From Microstegium vimineum (taxonomy: Eukaryota; Streptophyta; Magnoliopsida; Poales; Poaceae), in the NCBI GenBank assembly GCA_022036555.1, contig CM039123.1:10851217-10915216 (forward strand): a stretch of DNA of 64,000 bases. Reading direction: 5' to 3'. Under the pieces are notes generated by a model, which saw only the letters and a list, made by a program, of their open reading frames with translations, was not told the origin of the DNA and searched no databases. The position numbers and the translations under genes are program-made. Shown piece by piece: positions 12,214 through 24,127 of this stretch. Each line of letters begins with the position of its first letter. Position 1 is the first letter of the stretch.

Positions 12214-13226
12214 TATATACTCAATAAAAAACGGAATTATATATAAAGTAAAAGTCGGATTAGTCTCCCATCAGTGAGAAAAGGAATAAAAAACAAATTA
12301 ATACATACTTAGTACTAAACTCCATGCATTTCAAACACGCCACTTAGTACTTGTTGCTCAATCGTTGGTTGGATGTATCATGTAGGGGTCATCTTGCTCA
12401 TCGCCACTTAAATTCTTGCTCATCTTCTTTTATTTCAGCTGAGATACATGATCCCTGCCAAGATGCGTACTCATCGCCGGGTTTTTCCTCCTCCACCTCC
12501 TATTCCACCTCCACCTCCTCACCACTTTCCTCCTGCTCCTCACCACTTTCCACCTCCATCTCCCCCACCATACTTTAAGGGAGATGTAGGCACCAACGTA
12601 TTGATGATCATAATCATCTCGCTTCTATCTATTTTGGTAGCTCTAGCTAGCTGTGGCGGCTACCATCTGGTTTTTTTGTTCCAAATATAAAAAGAAGAGG
12701 AGTCCCCGAGCAGCAATCGAGGTGTCGCCGAGGATGGACCAGGCGGAGACAATCCCAGCTCGTTCGCCCACCACTTCTATGATCCCAGATCGTTCGCCCG
12801 CCACTTCAGAGCTGGCATCTGGCGCAAATGAATACATAAAGCAAATAAAAGACTGGCAAAACAAGGAATCAGTGGCAGGCTCGTCCTCAAGTGTGAAAGG
12901 GAAAGAGAAATGCGAAGCTTGATACGGAACGCCCTGCAGCACGATGTCTTCCAAGTGACACTTTTGCAATTTTTACTTCCAAGCAGATATCACATTGTTG
13001 GTCATGCACACATCCATTCATGTTGTAACTGTATCTAATTTTTTTATTATTTGTCCCAGGAAAGACAAAGGAAAAAGAGAGGTACTAGCTGTTCTTCCAT
13101 TGTAGATGTACGTCGGCGAGGTCCATTTATATACTCAATAAAAAAACGGAATTATATATAAAGTAAAAGTCGGATTAGTCTCCCATCAGTGAGAAAAGGG
13201 ATAAAAAAACAAATTAATACGTACTC
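12214..13226. repeat. Pair of 97-99 bp direct repeats around a gene fragment
   Basis: Copy A at 12214-12310 and copy B at 13128-13226 are almost identical (both run from tatatactcaataaaaa to aaattaatac) and differ mainly in A-run lengths. They bracket the proline-rich gene fragment. Just before copy B, 13110-13125 repeats 16 bases of the ripening-related coding sequence (10624-10639). Confidence 0.85.
12448..12922 (+). pseudogene. Proline-rich single-pass membrane protein, frameshifted
   Basis: The first frame (12448-12690) encodes a Pro-rich segment with repeated HHFPPAPHHFPPP-type motifs, then a hydrophobic span (NVLMIIIISLLSILVAL) able to cross a membrane. At a run of seven T near 12670 the basic stop-transfer sequence CSKYKKKRSPRAAIEV continues in the next frame, which stays open to 12922 (Ser/Thr/Lys-rich tail). 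Order and composition resemble plant TED6/TED7 secondary-wall proteins: Pro-rich outer part, one membrane helix, short cytosolic tail. That match is by architecture only. The upstream tttatttcag at about 12430 could be a splice acceptor, so the real start may be in a missing exon. The break could be a sequencing error in the T run. Confidence 0.4.
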
Positions 13227-14278
13227 CTATTTCAACTGATTAGTCTCACAGTAGGGAGAATAGGAATAGAAAGGACAGCCGTGAATTTAGAATAAATTAT
13301 TGCTGAGGTCGGCACAAAACTCATATTACCCAAACTTGAAAAAATCTAAAACTTTGCTCATTACATAATATACACATAAATTTTTACCCTCTTATAGTTT
13401 CACTAGATGGGTATGGTCATTCATATTCTCAAAGCGAACTATTGACATCATTATTTGGAATTGCATCAAGAAATTCTTGTTTCACAAAACGAATGACACA
13501 GTTTATTTACAAACCCATCTCAAATACAATTTTGTAGACCTGTGTTCACAATTTTCACTACTGAAAAATACTTTTCGATCAATGTTGTGGCAATATGAAG
13601 AACTAGCACAAGTTTGAGATATAATTATTACCCGGTGTTATACAATCATATTACACCTCCGAATGGAATCACATTCTAGATTCATAGAATTCGAAGTTCC
13701 ATGCAAATCTCTTCTGACTCTAGAGTAGCAGGCCCAGGTCAAATTAATTTGTGTAGCACTCTCTCTCGTTCTGGCAATATCTGTCACGGAAATTAAAATC
13801 ATTTTTTGCCTCATATGGTCCCCGAACTGTTCCGAAGGAGGACGAATCACCACCTGACAGCAAAACACGTTAGCCCTTTGTTATAGGGAATCAAAGTACC
13901 AAACTCCTATCCTATTTTGGAGAGGCGACATAGGTTTTGCATGTGAAGTATATATGTCGATTGGTTCGGTTGATCAGCCAGCTAGCTATAGCTAGTGGAA
14001 TCACCACCGAAACATCTGGAGCGTTAGTTTCCAGCTTCAGCTTCCAAAACAAAACAGCGGCTCATGCTCATGACTTGTTCTTGCGCTGGAATTACCAAGA
14101 GGATGATATGGTACCCATCACATCGCAGCGAGCTGAGAGCCTGACACATGCCATCACATACAGATACCTAGCATTCGCTGATCTCATACGCAGCGAACTC
14201 GTCTCAGATATATAGGGGCCCCCGGTCAATTAACCTTGTATCGAGCTCAACGATCTGAGAAGCAAGATCGAGCACGCC

Positions 14279-14286
14279 TATAAATA
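14279..14286 (+). promoter_or_regulatory. TATA box of ripening-related copy 2
   Basis: TATAAATA followed by cgccccac, matching the promoter of copy 1, lies 85 bp before the ATG at 14371. The core promoter is intact although the gene is broken. Confidence 0.6.
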
Positions 14287-14370
14287 CGCCCCACAAGCCA
14301 AGGGGCAGTGCATCCCATGCGCACTTCGATCCATCGATCGAGATCATTAGGAATAAACAAATAAATAGCG

Positions 14371-14769
14371 ATGGCCAAGGCTAATCAGATTGCGGTAGTC
14401 ATCGTCATCCTAGCTCTGCTTCAGGTCTCATGCGCCACAGCCCGGAAGCACGGTGGCGGGCAGGGGCGGCACCCCTGCTGTGATGACGGTGAACGGATTC
14501 CAGGAGGGCGAGGAAGGCGGCAGCGTGTGATGGCCGCTTCCACAGCGACGGCGACCTGATCGTGGCGCTGTCCTCGCGGTTTTATGCGGGAGGGAAGAGG
14601 TGCCACAAGAAGATCCGCATCACGAGCAAGGACACCGAGCGCACCATGGAGGCACAGGTCGTGGACGAGTGCGACTCTCATAGAGGATGCCGTGACAACA
14701 TTGTGGATTCCTCTGCTGCCGTCTGGATGAAGCTTGGGCTCGATACTGACGTCGGCGAGGTCCACGTCA
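14371..14769 (+). pseudogene. Ripening-related protein copy 2, frameshifted and interrupted
   Basis: The signal peptide (MAKANQIAVVIVILALLQVS, then CATARK) is well kept. Relative to copy 1, the Gly-rich linker is 5 nt shorter net, including one extra base, and a second 8-nt deletion lies near 14510-14525. The net change of minus 13 does not restore the frame. The domain reads again in another frame from 14550 (GGKRCHKKIRITSK, AQVVDECDS, DNIVDSS, KLGLDTDVGEVHV). At 14770 the sequence jumps into a 2,967-bp LTR. The last coding bases and 3' UTR (cgcctgaattc, then a polyadenylation signal at 17849) resume at 17737. About 15 nt of the expected junction are missing. No functional protein is expected. 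Confidence 0.9.
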
Positions 14770-17736
14770 TGTCACACCCAATTTTAAGGATAAAATTGAA
14801 TATGAATAACTCATGTGTGCCCAGAGATCAATCACACACATAAGCCGACAAATCTTTAAATAGTACCATCAGTGAGTGCTTATTACATAACGAATAATAT
14901 TTATTAAACATAACAGCGGAAATAAAGATAACTCTCGCGACGAAGCTCCACTTCACAGGGAACGCCGACTGGTTGACCACTAGCCTAGTACTCCTCACGG
15001 TAGTCTTCATAGCCATCTGAAGGGGTTGAGAAAACAAGAGTGAGCACTTACATACTCAGCAAGAGTAACATAGGGTTATGAAGCTCAAAAGGTTGACACT
15101 GTCTGTACTGCGGTTGCTTTTATCTTGGTCAAGTTTTACCAACACTTAGCTTTAATTATGCATAACCCAATTGGTAACCACATGATAAGAGTAGTAATCA
15201 ACATTAATAAATAAACAACATGTCCATCTACACTGTGAGTTTTCCAGGCCGCTCGTAACCGTGAGCACGGCTATCATGATAGATTTACACTCTGCAGAGG
15301 TTATACACTTTACCCACAAGCCATGTTACCCATATGCCCGGGTTAATTACTCCCATAACACTTCCAAGGTGAGTGGGCAGGGAACACTATGAAGTCTTTC
15401 AAAAGCCCTTCCTAACATGTAGTGGACCCTACAGACCCAATGCAAAGGGGAATATGGGACACCCCGATGGTACCACCCGCAGCGGTCCCCACACAAACTA
15501 TACCCCATAACCAGCTCGGCAAAGGTGCCTTTCACGAACCACAAGCATGCTAGTCCAAACTTTATACTTAACTAAAGCTAAAGCCATCATAGCACTCGTG
15601 GTTGTACTTGAAATCCCAGCTTTTGCCCTACAGTGGGGTCCTATTCCATGTTGCTACAAAAGCCAGTTTTATCTCATTGTTGCATATATCATTAGTCAAT
15701 ATTCATCTCAAGATCCATTATTGTAAAGCATAGCAGAGCTACCCATATGCAAAAAAACCCATGGTGACAAGGTAAAAGATAACAAAGCTATGGTATAGAT
15801 CTAATAGGAATCAAATTAGACACATGCAATAATGACTAGATTGAATTATGGTGAATAGGTAACAAGGACGATCTCATGTTAAACTTGCCTTGATCCCAAA
15901 GCTCTTGGTGATCCTGATCTGCTGCAAAGAACTCTTGCTCACCAGAGATCTCACCACCTGTACTCGATCAACATCACCACGCAATCATCCGAACAATCAT
16001 ACACGAAGCAATAAAGACATGATCAGAACATTACACCATAAATAATAAAGAGACTTTGAAAAGGTTATAAAACAGATCTATATTTTACTACGATCACAAA
16101 GACACGAGAATCACACTAATCGGATCTAAAACGAATAAATTAGAGATTAAACAAGATTTTGAAAAGGGGCAAGATTAAAGCATTAGCAAAGTAATTTTCT
16201 CTAATTTTAAAAAGTAATTAACATAGATGAAATCTATACTACTGGATAGAGCATGAAAATACGGATCTAACGAAACTTGAATGGGTCGATTTGGATTTAA
16301 AACGAGCAAAATATAGACATTTGAATATTAGTGGCAAAACTAAAAATAGGATTTTTCTTTTATTTTTGAATTAAACAGATCTGATAAAGGGATTACATTT
16401 TCCCGAGGGGAAAGCGTAGAGATCAAAGGCGCTTTGGACTGCGGGTTCAGAGGCAGAAAAACTCAGGGTCTCTTTAGCAAAAAGGGCAGAACGAAGAGGT
16501 GTCAGTGGTTCTGGGCCGTTGGATCTGCGGTGGACGGTTTAGATTAGAAGGGAGAGGGATAGGGCGGCGCAGAGAGGGCGGCGCACGGCGGTGCTCCCTG
16601 TCCGACGGCCGGAGCTCGCCGGCGAAACCCAATCGAGGGTTCCAGGGCTCGGATTCCAAAATTGGAAGCACCGGGAGAGAGAGGGCGATACCGCGAACTC
16701 ATCTACGCAACTCGCAGGGTTTGGAGACGACCATGGTTGACCGGCGGCGTAGAACAGCGGCGCGGGCTCGCTGCGGCACGGCGACGCGAGGAACCAGAGC
16801 ACAAGAGAGAGGGAAAACAGAGGGGAGAGGCGTTCCGCGCTCACGTGAGGCGAGTGCGACGCTCGGAGGGGCGTGGGGATGGCCGAGGATGGATGGCCTC
16901 GACGAACCGCGGTGGCGGCACTTCGGTGCACGGCGACCCGGTGACTCAGAGCACCAAAGAGAGAGAGAAGAGGAGGATAGCGCGTTCGACACTTACGCGA
17001 AGCTGGTGCGCGACTTAGCAAGGCGTTTGGAGCAGTCGGCGATGCGGAACGGCGGCGGCGTTCTGCTCGGGCGACGGCGGCGATGGCGGCGCTGCTGCAG
17101 TGCGTGCGAGGCGGTGCGAGGCGATGGGGAGATGCGGTGCGGGTGCCGGGCTATTTATGGGAGCCGGAGGGGGAGTCCGGAGCGGACCCGAACGCGGGGG
17201 AACCGCGTCGGCAGTTGCGCGCGCGGCGGACGCGGCGTCGCGGCCAGTGTCCTGCTCGGACACGAACAGAGAGAGAAGGGAGAAGCTAACAGGCGGGGCC
17301 GCGCTGTCAGTGGCAGGGAGAGAGAGAGAGAGAGCGCCGACAGGTGGGGCGGAGGTGTCAGCGGGAGAGGGAGGGAAGAGGCACGGCGCGGTGCTGGGCC
17401 GAGAGAGGAGGCGGCCCACTCGGGGAAAGAGAGAAGGGGGAGGGGGCAGGCCGCGGGCTGGGCCACTGGGCCAGAAGGGAGAGGGGTGAGGTTTTCCTTT
17501 TTCTTTTTATTTTCTTTTTCAAATTTAATTTTTCCAAAATGATTTTGAAATCCTTTTCAAGATTTTGCAAAGCCACACACAACACAGGAAAATGCAGGTG
17601 CATGGGATGCATCACACATGTTAACCCTAACATGGTGTTTAATTTAGTTTTATATATTTAATTCTATGCTTCACCAAATTACTTAAATTAAATCAAATTC
17701 AAATCTAGTTTCTAAATCAAATTTTAGGGTGTTACA
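14770..17736 (-). mobile_element. Solo LTR of a Tekay-like Gypsy element, 2,967 bp
   Basis: On the minus strand it begins TGTAACACCC and ends GGGTGTGACA, with TG/CA ends. No tRNA primer site, polypurine tract, gag or pol occurs inside. It has an AT-rich part, a GC-rich part (16440-17480) and a segment reading tgctgagtatgtaagtgctcac on the minus strand, the same plan as the LTR at 49705-52335. It splits the ripening-related pseudogene. The flanks (cgtca left, cgcct right) are not a TSD. Long frames such as 16499-17542 are products of GC richness. Confidence 0.8.
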
Positions 17737-18145
17737 CGCCTGAATTCATAGGTCCCGCTCACACGCACAGAGTTGGATCTTGGACGGGGGCGTGTTGTAT
17801 GGAAATGCGAGCGTGCGGTTGTGCCCTATCTCTAGCTATCACAGCTCGAATAAAAGTTTCCTTTCACGGTGCAGAACAAACTATTGTTTGTGTATGTGTA
17901 CGTGTACGTGTTGCTATACTCGTGTGTAATGGGAGTGAAAAGACTTATTACATGTCAATAGAAATTAAGGATACTGATGTTATATGTCAACTTATGTTTT
18001 ATCCTTTTATATATGAATTTCTAAAGGCTATAATTTATTTCATGATGACCACGACATACATAATATAAGTCAATATTAGTAATAATATGACAATGTCCGA
18101 TTAAACTCATAACAAATTAAAATACTTTCTCTATCGTAAATTGTA

Positions 18146-18425
18146 CTCCCTCCATGCCTTAAAAAAGTTTGTTTGTTGTGGCCCTCTTCGATTTCGGTAC
18201 ATGCAAAAATCGCCAAAAAAAACACGGGAGCGAGGATCAAACCCGCTCCCACTCGCCAAATAGCGTGCCTTAGAACCGGCAGGGCAGAGACCGATATTTC
18301 TTGAATGGATGCCAAAAGGCTGTTTAATTAATAAGGGTAAATAGGGCAAAATAGACTCTAATTAATTACACTTTGGTATATTAAATAATGTCCAAAATGA
18401 ACTTATTTCTGAAATGGATAGAGAG
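18146..18425. mobile_element. Stowaway MITE (Tc1/mariner), 280 bp
   Basis: Ends CTCCCTCCATGCC... and ...GGATAGAGAG are inverted repeats of the Stowaway type, flanked by TA on both sides (18144-18145 and 18426-18427). Unit 1 shows a related site without the insertion near 11308. The element therefore entered unit 2 after the duplication. Confidence 0.85.
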
Positions 18426-19135
18426 TATGTTCTGGTTTCTAGATACACAGTTTTTGCTACACATCTAAATATAGGTTATGTCTAGATATATAATAAAAGT
18501 TATATATCATGAAAAGTCACAATGTCTTTCAATTTGGAATAAAAAGAGTACAATCTTTTTTTTTTGCTTTCGATGTAAGGAACAAAAATATTTTTCTCCC
18601 AATACATCATGCCTTTAGTTTTAATAATATTCATGCATTGGTCGAGTTAAATATCGAGTTTTGTGACTCCATTTCATGACCTTTTAAAACATGTAATTCT
18701 AATCTTTCATTAAAGTCGACAATGGTTAGTTGTCATCGTGTCAAGAATTTATTTATCTGTTGATGATTATGACGGAGTCTATTGATGTTCCATATGGAAG
18801 CCCTTACTGAGAGTTACACTCATTTATACGTACAACTTGAAGTTATATTTATTTAGATTAGATTGAATAAATAAACGATTGAAGATTTAGTTTACGGTTT
18901 AATTAATTCGACTATCAACGTATGTTCTAATGAAAATAAGTTGTATTCCTAGCAACTATGTGGTGAAAATAGTTATTTATAAGCAGCGGACATAATGGAG
19001 CGACGACGGCCGGGAGTGAAGAAAAAGAAGTCTAAAAGTCGGATTTGACTTGCTGGCACAAAAGTAATAAAAAAAGGAATATGAAAAAAAAATAGGGACG
19101 AACTCTTATGCGGAATTGCATATATACGCAATACT

Positions 19136-21698
19136 AAAAAGACTGGGATAACCTGCGACCCTGGGGCAAACATCAAACGCCACAACTCCCAAGCCCGATC
19201 AACTATCATTGAATTGGCCAGTCAACGTTGACCTGGTGCCACCTGCTGGTCACTGTGATCGCTGGACCACACCTGTCAGCCTCAGCGAGGCCACCGACCA
19301 ATCACAGGCCACCACGTGTCAAGCCTAGATTAATCCCTTTCTTTTTTTGGAAAATAGAATAAACTTGAAAATTTCGTAAAAAAAAATCCATCCGACCTCA
19401 GAAAAAAATATAAAAGTGTCTAATTCTTTCTAAAAACAAGCTCTACGTCATAGGCCTATATATATATTTAAGTACATTTAGATTTTTTTGGTTTTATGTT
19501 GATCCATTGTGAATATATATAGGAATCGTATATCGTGATTGTATGTCTCGTTTCCAACCTGCAAAGGAGTGGCAGCTTGAGGAGGACTAAGACTACACGA
19601 AGGAGCTGAGCTTGGGGGCGACCCGTTTGTAGGTGCCACGTCCCACCCAACCTCGTAGTATCATACTAGACATGCAATGATTAGCTACTAGCACTTTATT
19701 ATTTGCAATTGACTTATGATAGGTTGCATGATAGAATTGCTTGAAAGCTATTACCTTGACGCAGTCATAGCTCTGCATACCTGTTGTTAGGTTAGACACA
19801 TGCTTACCTTGCTTGCTATTTACTTTACTACACATTATATCTGCGATATGATGCATGGTGGAGGATTGTATGTGAATGGCTAAGGCACTTGGTGTCGATA
19901 ACGGGATAACAACCTAGGGAGATCTTGCCATGTGTCTTTGGGTGTGCGGTGAAGGTTGAGTCGACTAGATAGGATTCTAGTGTGAGTCTGAGGACAAGTC
20001 TTGCCAGGGGATGTGACTTGGGAATTCCCTGTAAGAGGTACTTGTGGTGGGTACATGTGACATGAGTAGATTCTGAGGAGGAGACTCTTCGTGGGGCGAA
20101 TCCCTAGAAGGAAGGTGATGTCGAGGCACGGGGTGTTGGTTATCCCCATCGTGAAGATGTCTTGTCTGGTCCCCCTAAGAACTAGTATGTTGAGGAACCG
20201 ACTAATAGGACCCTTGATACGCACCACTCGTTCCTGACCAGTGAGAAATGGGGTGTTGGTTATCCCCATCGTGAAGATGTCTTGTCTGGTCCCCCTAAGA
20301 ACTAGTATGTCGAGGAACTGGCTCATAGGAGCCTTGATACGCACCACTCGTTCCTGACCAGTGAGAAATGGGGTGTTGGTTATCCCCATCGTGAAGATGT
20401 TTTGTCTGGTCCCCCTAAGAACTAGTATGTCGAAGAACCGACTCATAGGACCCTTGATACGCACCACTCGTTCCTGACCGGTGGGAAATGACATACCGTC
20501 TAGCTAGGCCGGTGCCACTACTACTAGGTAGAAAGTTGATAAGATGATAAGTGTAGGGAGGTAAGGGCGCTTGGCCCACACCCTCCTTAAGACAAGTGTG
20601 GTGACCTTGGTGGCCCGCTACTACGTCTCATAGACTCAGCGTGTCGGTGGACTCCAGGGTGCCTTAGGGTTGAGTGGTAGGGTGGCATCGTACCTATTAG
20701 AAGGTAGCCCAGTATCAGCCTAGACAAGGCGCTTCATTAATGATGGTGATCTTGTGGTTCTAGGTATACACGTTCTACAAAGTTGATCGATCTGTACATA
20801 TAGACATTCCTATGATCCACGCTTCCCTTAATTAGTAAGTGGTGTATTATTTTCTCCCCCTTAGGTTGGTTTGGATCCGACTGTTAGCCACTGAGGCAAG
20901 GCATGAGAGGGAGTCATTCTTGTCACCTAGAGAGTGAGAGTATGGTGAGGTGTGTGGATGGGATGTATGAAAATGAGTTAAACCTGAGAAACAATTATAA
21001 AATACTAATGAACTTGCATATGATAACTACAGTAAATATGTTCTTTTGCTCTACCCTTGCATACCATTTTCCACAAAACAAATGCAAAGCATACGGTGGG
21101 AGCCAATAGCCAGTACAAATCATATTGATAATTATTTGACAGGTGACCAGCCTGAGTATGAGTACAAGCGCAATGATTAGGAGGATTAGAGGTCTTATTT
21201 TGTGCCCAAGTTTGCCCGAGGAGATGGAATCTATGCCCGCTGTCATGTCTTTTGATGTTGTTCAGGACGTTGTGTGCTCTGAGTGATTTTGCTAAGTGGT
21301 GATGTAATAACGAGCAAACCCTTTTATTGTACTCTTTAAGACAAGTATTCAATGTAATGTGATATCGACTGAATTTTGATAACGTGATGGCATGATCTTC
21401 TAGGACTATCAGGTTACGGTTGTATATGTGGATTTCCCTTCGCGAAAATTTCTAGACCATTTCGGAGAGTGTTGTGGGGTGTGTCGGACTAGAGAGGCAG
21501 TGCGAGGGAACATAGGGGATGAGGTCATGCGTGTGGTGGCAGCACTAGGGGTAGGGGAAGCCAAGAAGGGGTTGTCCACGCCCCCACATGGCAATGGGAT
21601 GCGTTGCATGAGGGAAGGGGAGGAGAGAATCCGTGTGTGAGGGCAAGGAAGTGAAGCGTTCACGGGCTCGAGTGCGGTGGCTGGGGAATTGGAATTAG
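19136..21698 (+). mobile_element. Degraded LTR-like sequence of Gypsy type
   Basis: No gene is readable. The order of features matches the 3' half of the Tekay-like LTR at 49705: a GC-rich block with ccacctgctggtcactg near 19240, poly-purine/pyrimidine text, a long low-complexity middle, and a ttgtactcttta-rich end near 21330. Neither terminus nor TSD is clear. A short-period repeat lies inside. Confidence 0.4.
20130..20489. repeat. Three tandem copies of a 120-bp unit
   Basis: Copies start at 20130, 20250 and 20370, each beginning ggggtgttggttatcccca. They differ at a few positions. Because 120 is a multiple of three, the minus strand stays open across the array (19880-20494, 204 codons with a 40-residue repeat), but composition and context point to repetitive LTR DNA rather than a protein gene. 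Confidence 0.9.
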
Positions 21699-23189
21699 TG
21701 AAGAATCATGGCCCTAATGGTTTCGGTGATTAACGACAATAAGGGATTATTATGGCTAATGTATGTTTTGCAGAAGCTATGCGTAGCTTAGCCATAGTGA
21801 TCAACATGAATGGGCATCAATGGTTATCACTTAGCCCCCAAGATAGATATCATTTCAGATTTCAAAGACGACATGATGAAGACCCTAGACTAATAGGCTA
21901 AGTGTCATAAGGTGATGAAGGACACTTAGAATTAGATAGGGTTTTATTTGATCTTTGACCGTACTATCAAGGGGGGTCTAGACTAGTAGCTTGACTTAGG
22001 AGAGCTTCATGACTTAGGTGTGGTGCACACTTGACTTCCTTAGCTCTAAGCAAGCCTATGGTGACCGTAAGATAGCCTAGAACAACTTCCATATTCATCG
22101 CGACGAAAACCAAAGTTGAGAGAGTCAGTTTCTGGGCGTCGGACGCTGTCTGGCGCGCCAGACGCTGGCGTCGGACGCTGGGGTGAAGCCCTAGCAGCGT
22201 CCGACGAGCTAGCAGAGAGCTCCAGAAACACTCATTTTGCGACGAACGCGTCTGTCGCATGGGCGTCGGACGCTTGCGAGCGTCCGGGAATATTTTCCCA
22301 GAAACCCGAGAGCATCCAGTTGGCGCCGGACGCTTTGGCTCAACGTCCGTCGCCAAGCGACGGAGCGTCCGTCGCCTGCTGACGTGATCAGTAACTAGCT
22401 GTTGGGCAGGGCGTCGGAGCGTCCGTCGCCAACTTAAAACAGGCAGTTTTTCTCAGCCCGAGGCAGTTTGTGAGAGGGGCTATTTATAGCTCACCCTTTG
22501 CCTTCCCACCTTGCCTTTGCTCATTTGAGTTGCTAAGTTCTTTGAGAAGGTTGGGAAGAGAGCAAGAGCCCTAGAGAGAGAGAGTGATTTGCGAATCCAT
22601 CCATCCATACTCTCCTCTAGTTCATCCAAGAGTCCAAGTGTGCATCCACTCTAGTTGTGAAGCTTGAGTGAGTCAAGTGAAGATCAAGGCTTGTTACTCT
22701 TGATGATCGACATCACCTAGACGGTCCGGTGGTGCTTGGAGGAAGGTGATCGCCCGAGAGATTGTTGGTGGCCCTTCTTCATCGACTTGTGATCGGTTGT
22801 GGGCGGTTCACCGAGCCGGAGTGGCGAAGAACCAGCCCGTAGAGAGCACTCATCCCTTGCGCGGAATTGAGGGGGAGCAATACCTTGCAAGGTGCTCCAA
22901 CGAGGACTAAGGGGAGTGTCGACTCCTCGATACCTCGGCAAAACATCGCCGTGTCAAGAATCTCTTTCCCTAGCTCTTTCATACCGCATTACATTCCGCA
23001 CTTGTTCTTCAATTCATACTAGAATTGTGTAGGGTGTTTTCGCTTTCCTTGGCTTGCTACCGCTTTCATAGTCTAAGGCACACGAATCGTTAGGCACGGG
23101 TGATTGACACTTGATAGGATTTCATATTTGCTTTAGAAATTTGAAATAAGCCCAATTCACCTTCCCTCTTGGACATCTTGATCCTTTCA
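21699..23189 (+). mobile_element. Solo LTR of a SIRE-type Copia element, 1,491 bp
   Basis: Starts TG, ends gatcctttCA, and is flanked by ATTAG on both sides (21694-21698 and 23190-23194), a perfect 5-bp TSD. The 3' end text (cccaattcacc...gatcctttca) is of the kind ending the SIRE-type LTR at 53509. No internal region remains, so it arose by recombination between two LTRs. It contains many GCGTCGGACGC-like motifs between 22110 and 22440. Confidence 0.88.
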
Positions 23190-23194
23190 ATTAG

Positions 23195-24127
23195 CTTTTG
23201 GAGAATAGACAGGGGATGTGAGCCTTTCAACGGTGCTTGGCAGCCGACGAGATTTAAATGGTGGGCTAGACCATGTCACCCAGCGTGTCCCAGTAGCCGC
23301 CTAGGCCTGAGTTCACAAAACACAGAGGCGTAACATTCTCATGCTGGGCCAAAATAGCGGGCTTCAGGACAGGCTATCAGGCCACAGGCTGCATGACTAT
23401 CAATACATGGTGCCATCCGTCGTCAATCGGGAGAAAGGTGAAAGAGAAAGGGTATGAGGAATTTGGAGAGGTTAAAATTGTATTTTCCCACAGGCCATGA
23501 CACATCATAGCACATTTACGGTGTAATAGACGGAGGTGGAACAGTAGGAACGAAAAAATTGTAGTGACTCATACAGGATGACAACTTTTTTGTGGTAAAT
23601 ATGGAATTGAAAACTTTTTCAGTGACTCCTAAGAAATTGCCTCTTTCAACTTCTAAGGTGAGGTAGTTATCATAGTTGTGTAGAGGTCCAATGTTATCAT
23701 ATCTAAACTTCAGTTTCTAATTTCTATACCAGCTCGGGATAGGCGTTGCAGCTCACGGCCCTAGCTACAGTAACCTTATTAAACAGGTCCAACCACCTGA
23801 AGCTAACCAGCCATAAAGAAAACTGAACCACCCGAAATTGTTATTTTCAAGCCCAGTTATTGAAATCAACCGATTCATTGATAACGTTGTCATCAATCAA
23901 TATGTAAAAGTCAAAATTTCAGTTTCATCTGACTCAACAAAAAACTGAGACAAAAAATTTCAACAGAACGTTCAAGAGTGATCATGAGCACATGCTGCAA
24001 ATCAACTCATTCGTTTCACAAAATTATTTGTGAGAAAGAACTCGAATTTCCCTGTTGAATGGAATCAACTGCACTCAAAAGTTTGTGTTCTGACAGGTGA
24101 GAGTCGAAACCAATTTATTCGAACATT
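23195..24127. other. 3' flank of the HNH gene, no other gene
   Basis: This lies downstream of the HNH stop codon on the minus strand and probably includes its 3' UTR. No second coding signal or repeat boundary was recognised. Confidence 0.4.

Larger units (their letters stand above)
9528..12250. repeat. Tandem segmental duplication, unit 1
   Basis: This block contains the intact ripening-related gene with its promoter and 3' flank. It aligns collinearly with unit 2 (13616-19135): shared text begins taattattacccggtgttat at both unit starts, continues through both genes and extends to the tatgcggtatcgcatatatac / tatgcggaattgcatatatac pair near 12203 and 19107. Unit 1 carries two MITE-like insertions not seen in unit 2. 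Unit 2 carries a solo LTR and a Stowaway element not seen here. Confidence 0.85.
13616..19135. repeat. Tandem segmental duplication, unit 2
   Basis: Collinear with unit 1 but interrupted by the solo LTR at 14770-17736 and a Stowaway element at 18146-18425. Unit starts are 4,088 bp apart. Homology covers about 600 bp of promoter, the gene, and about 1.2 kb of 3' flank. Confidence 0.85.

Noticed and set aside
16499..17542. 347-codon plus-strand frame and several overlapping frames on both strands
   Set aside because: All lie in the GC-rich part of a solo LTR, are Arg/Gly-rich, lack domains, and are open in many frames at once.
20130..20489. Possible CRISPR-like array
   Set aside because: Units are directly contiguous 120-bp copies without spacers, in a plant nuclear context.
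19880..20494. 204-codon minus-strand frame with 40-residue repeats as a repeat protein
   Set aside because: The repeat period alone keeps it open; it sits in LTR-like DNA with no start or promoter context. Kept only as a repeat.
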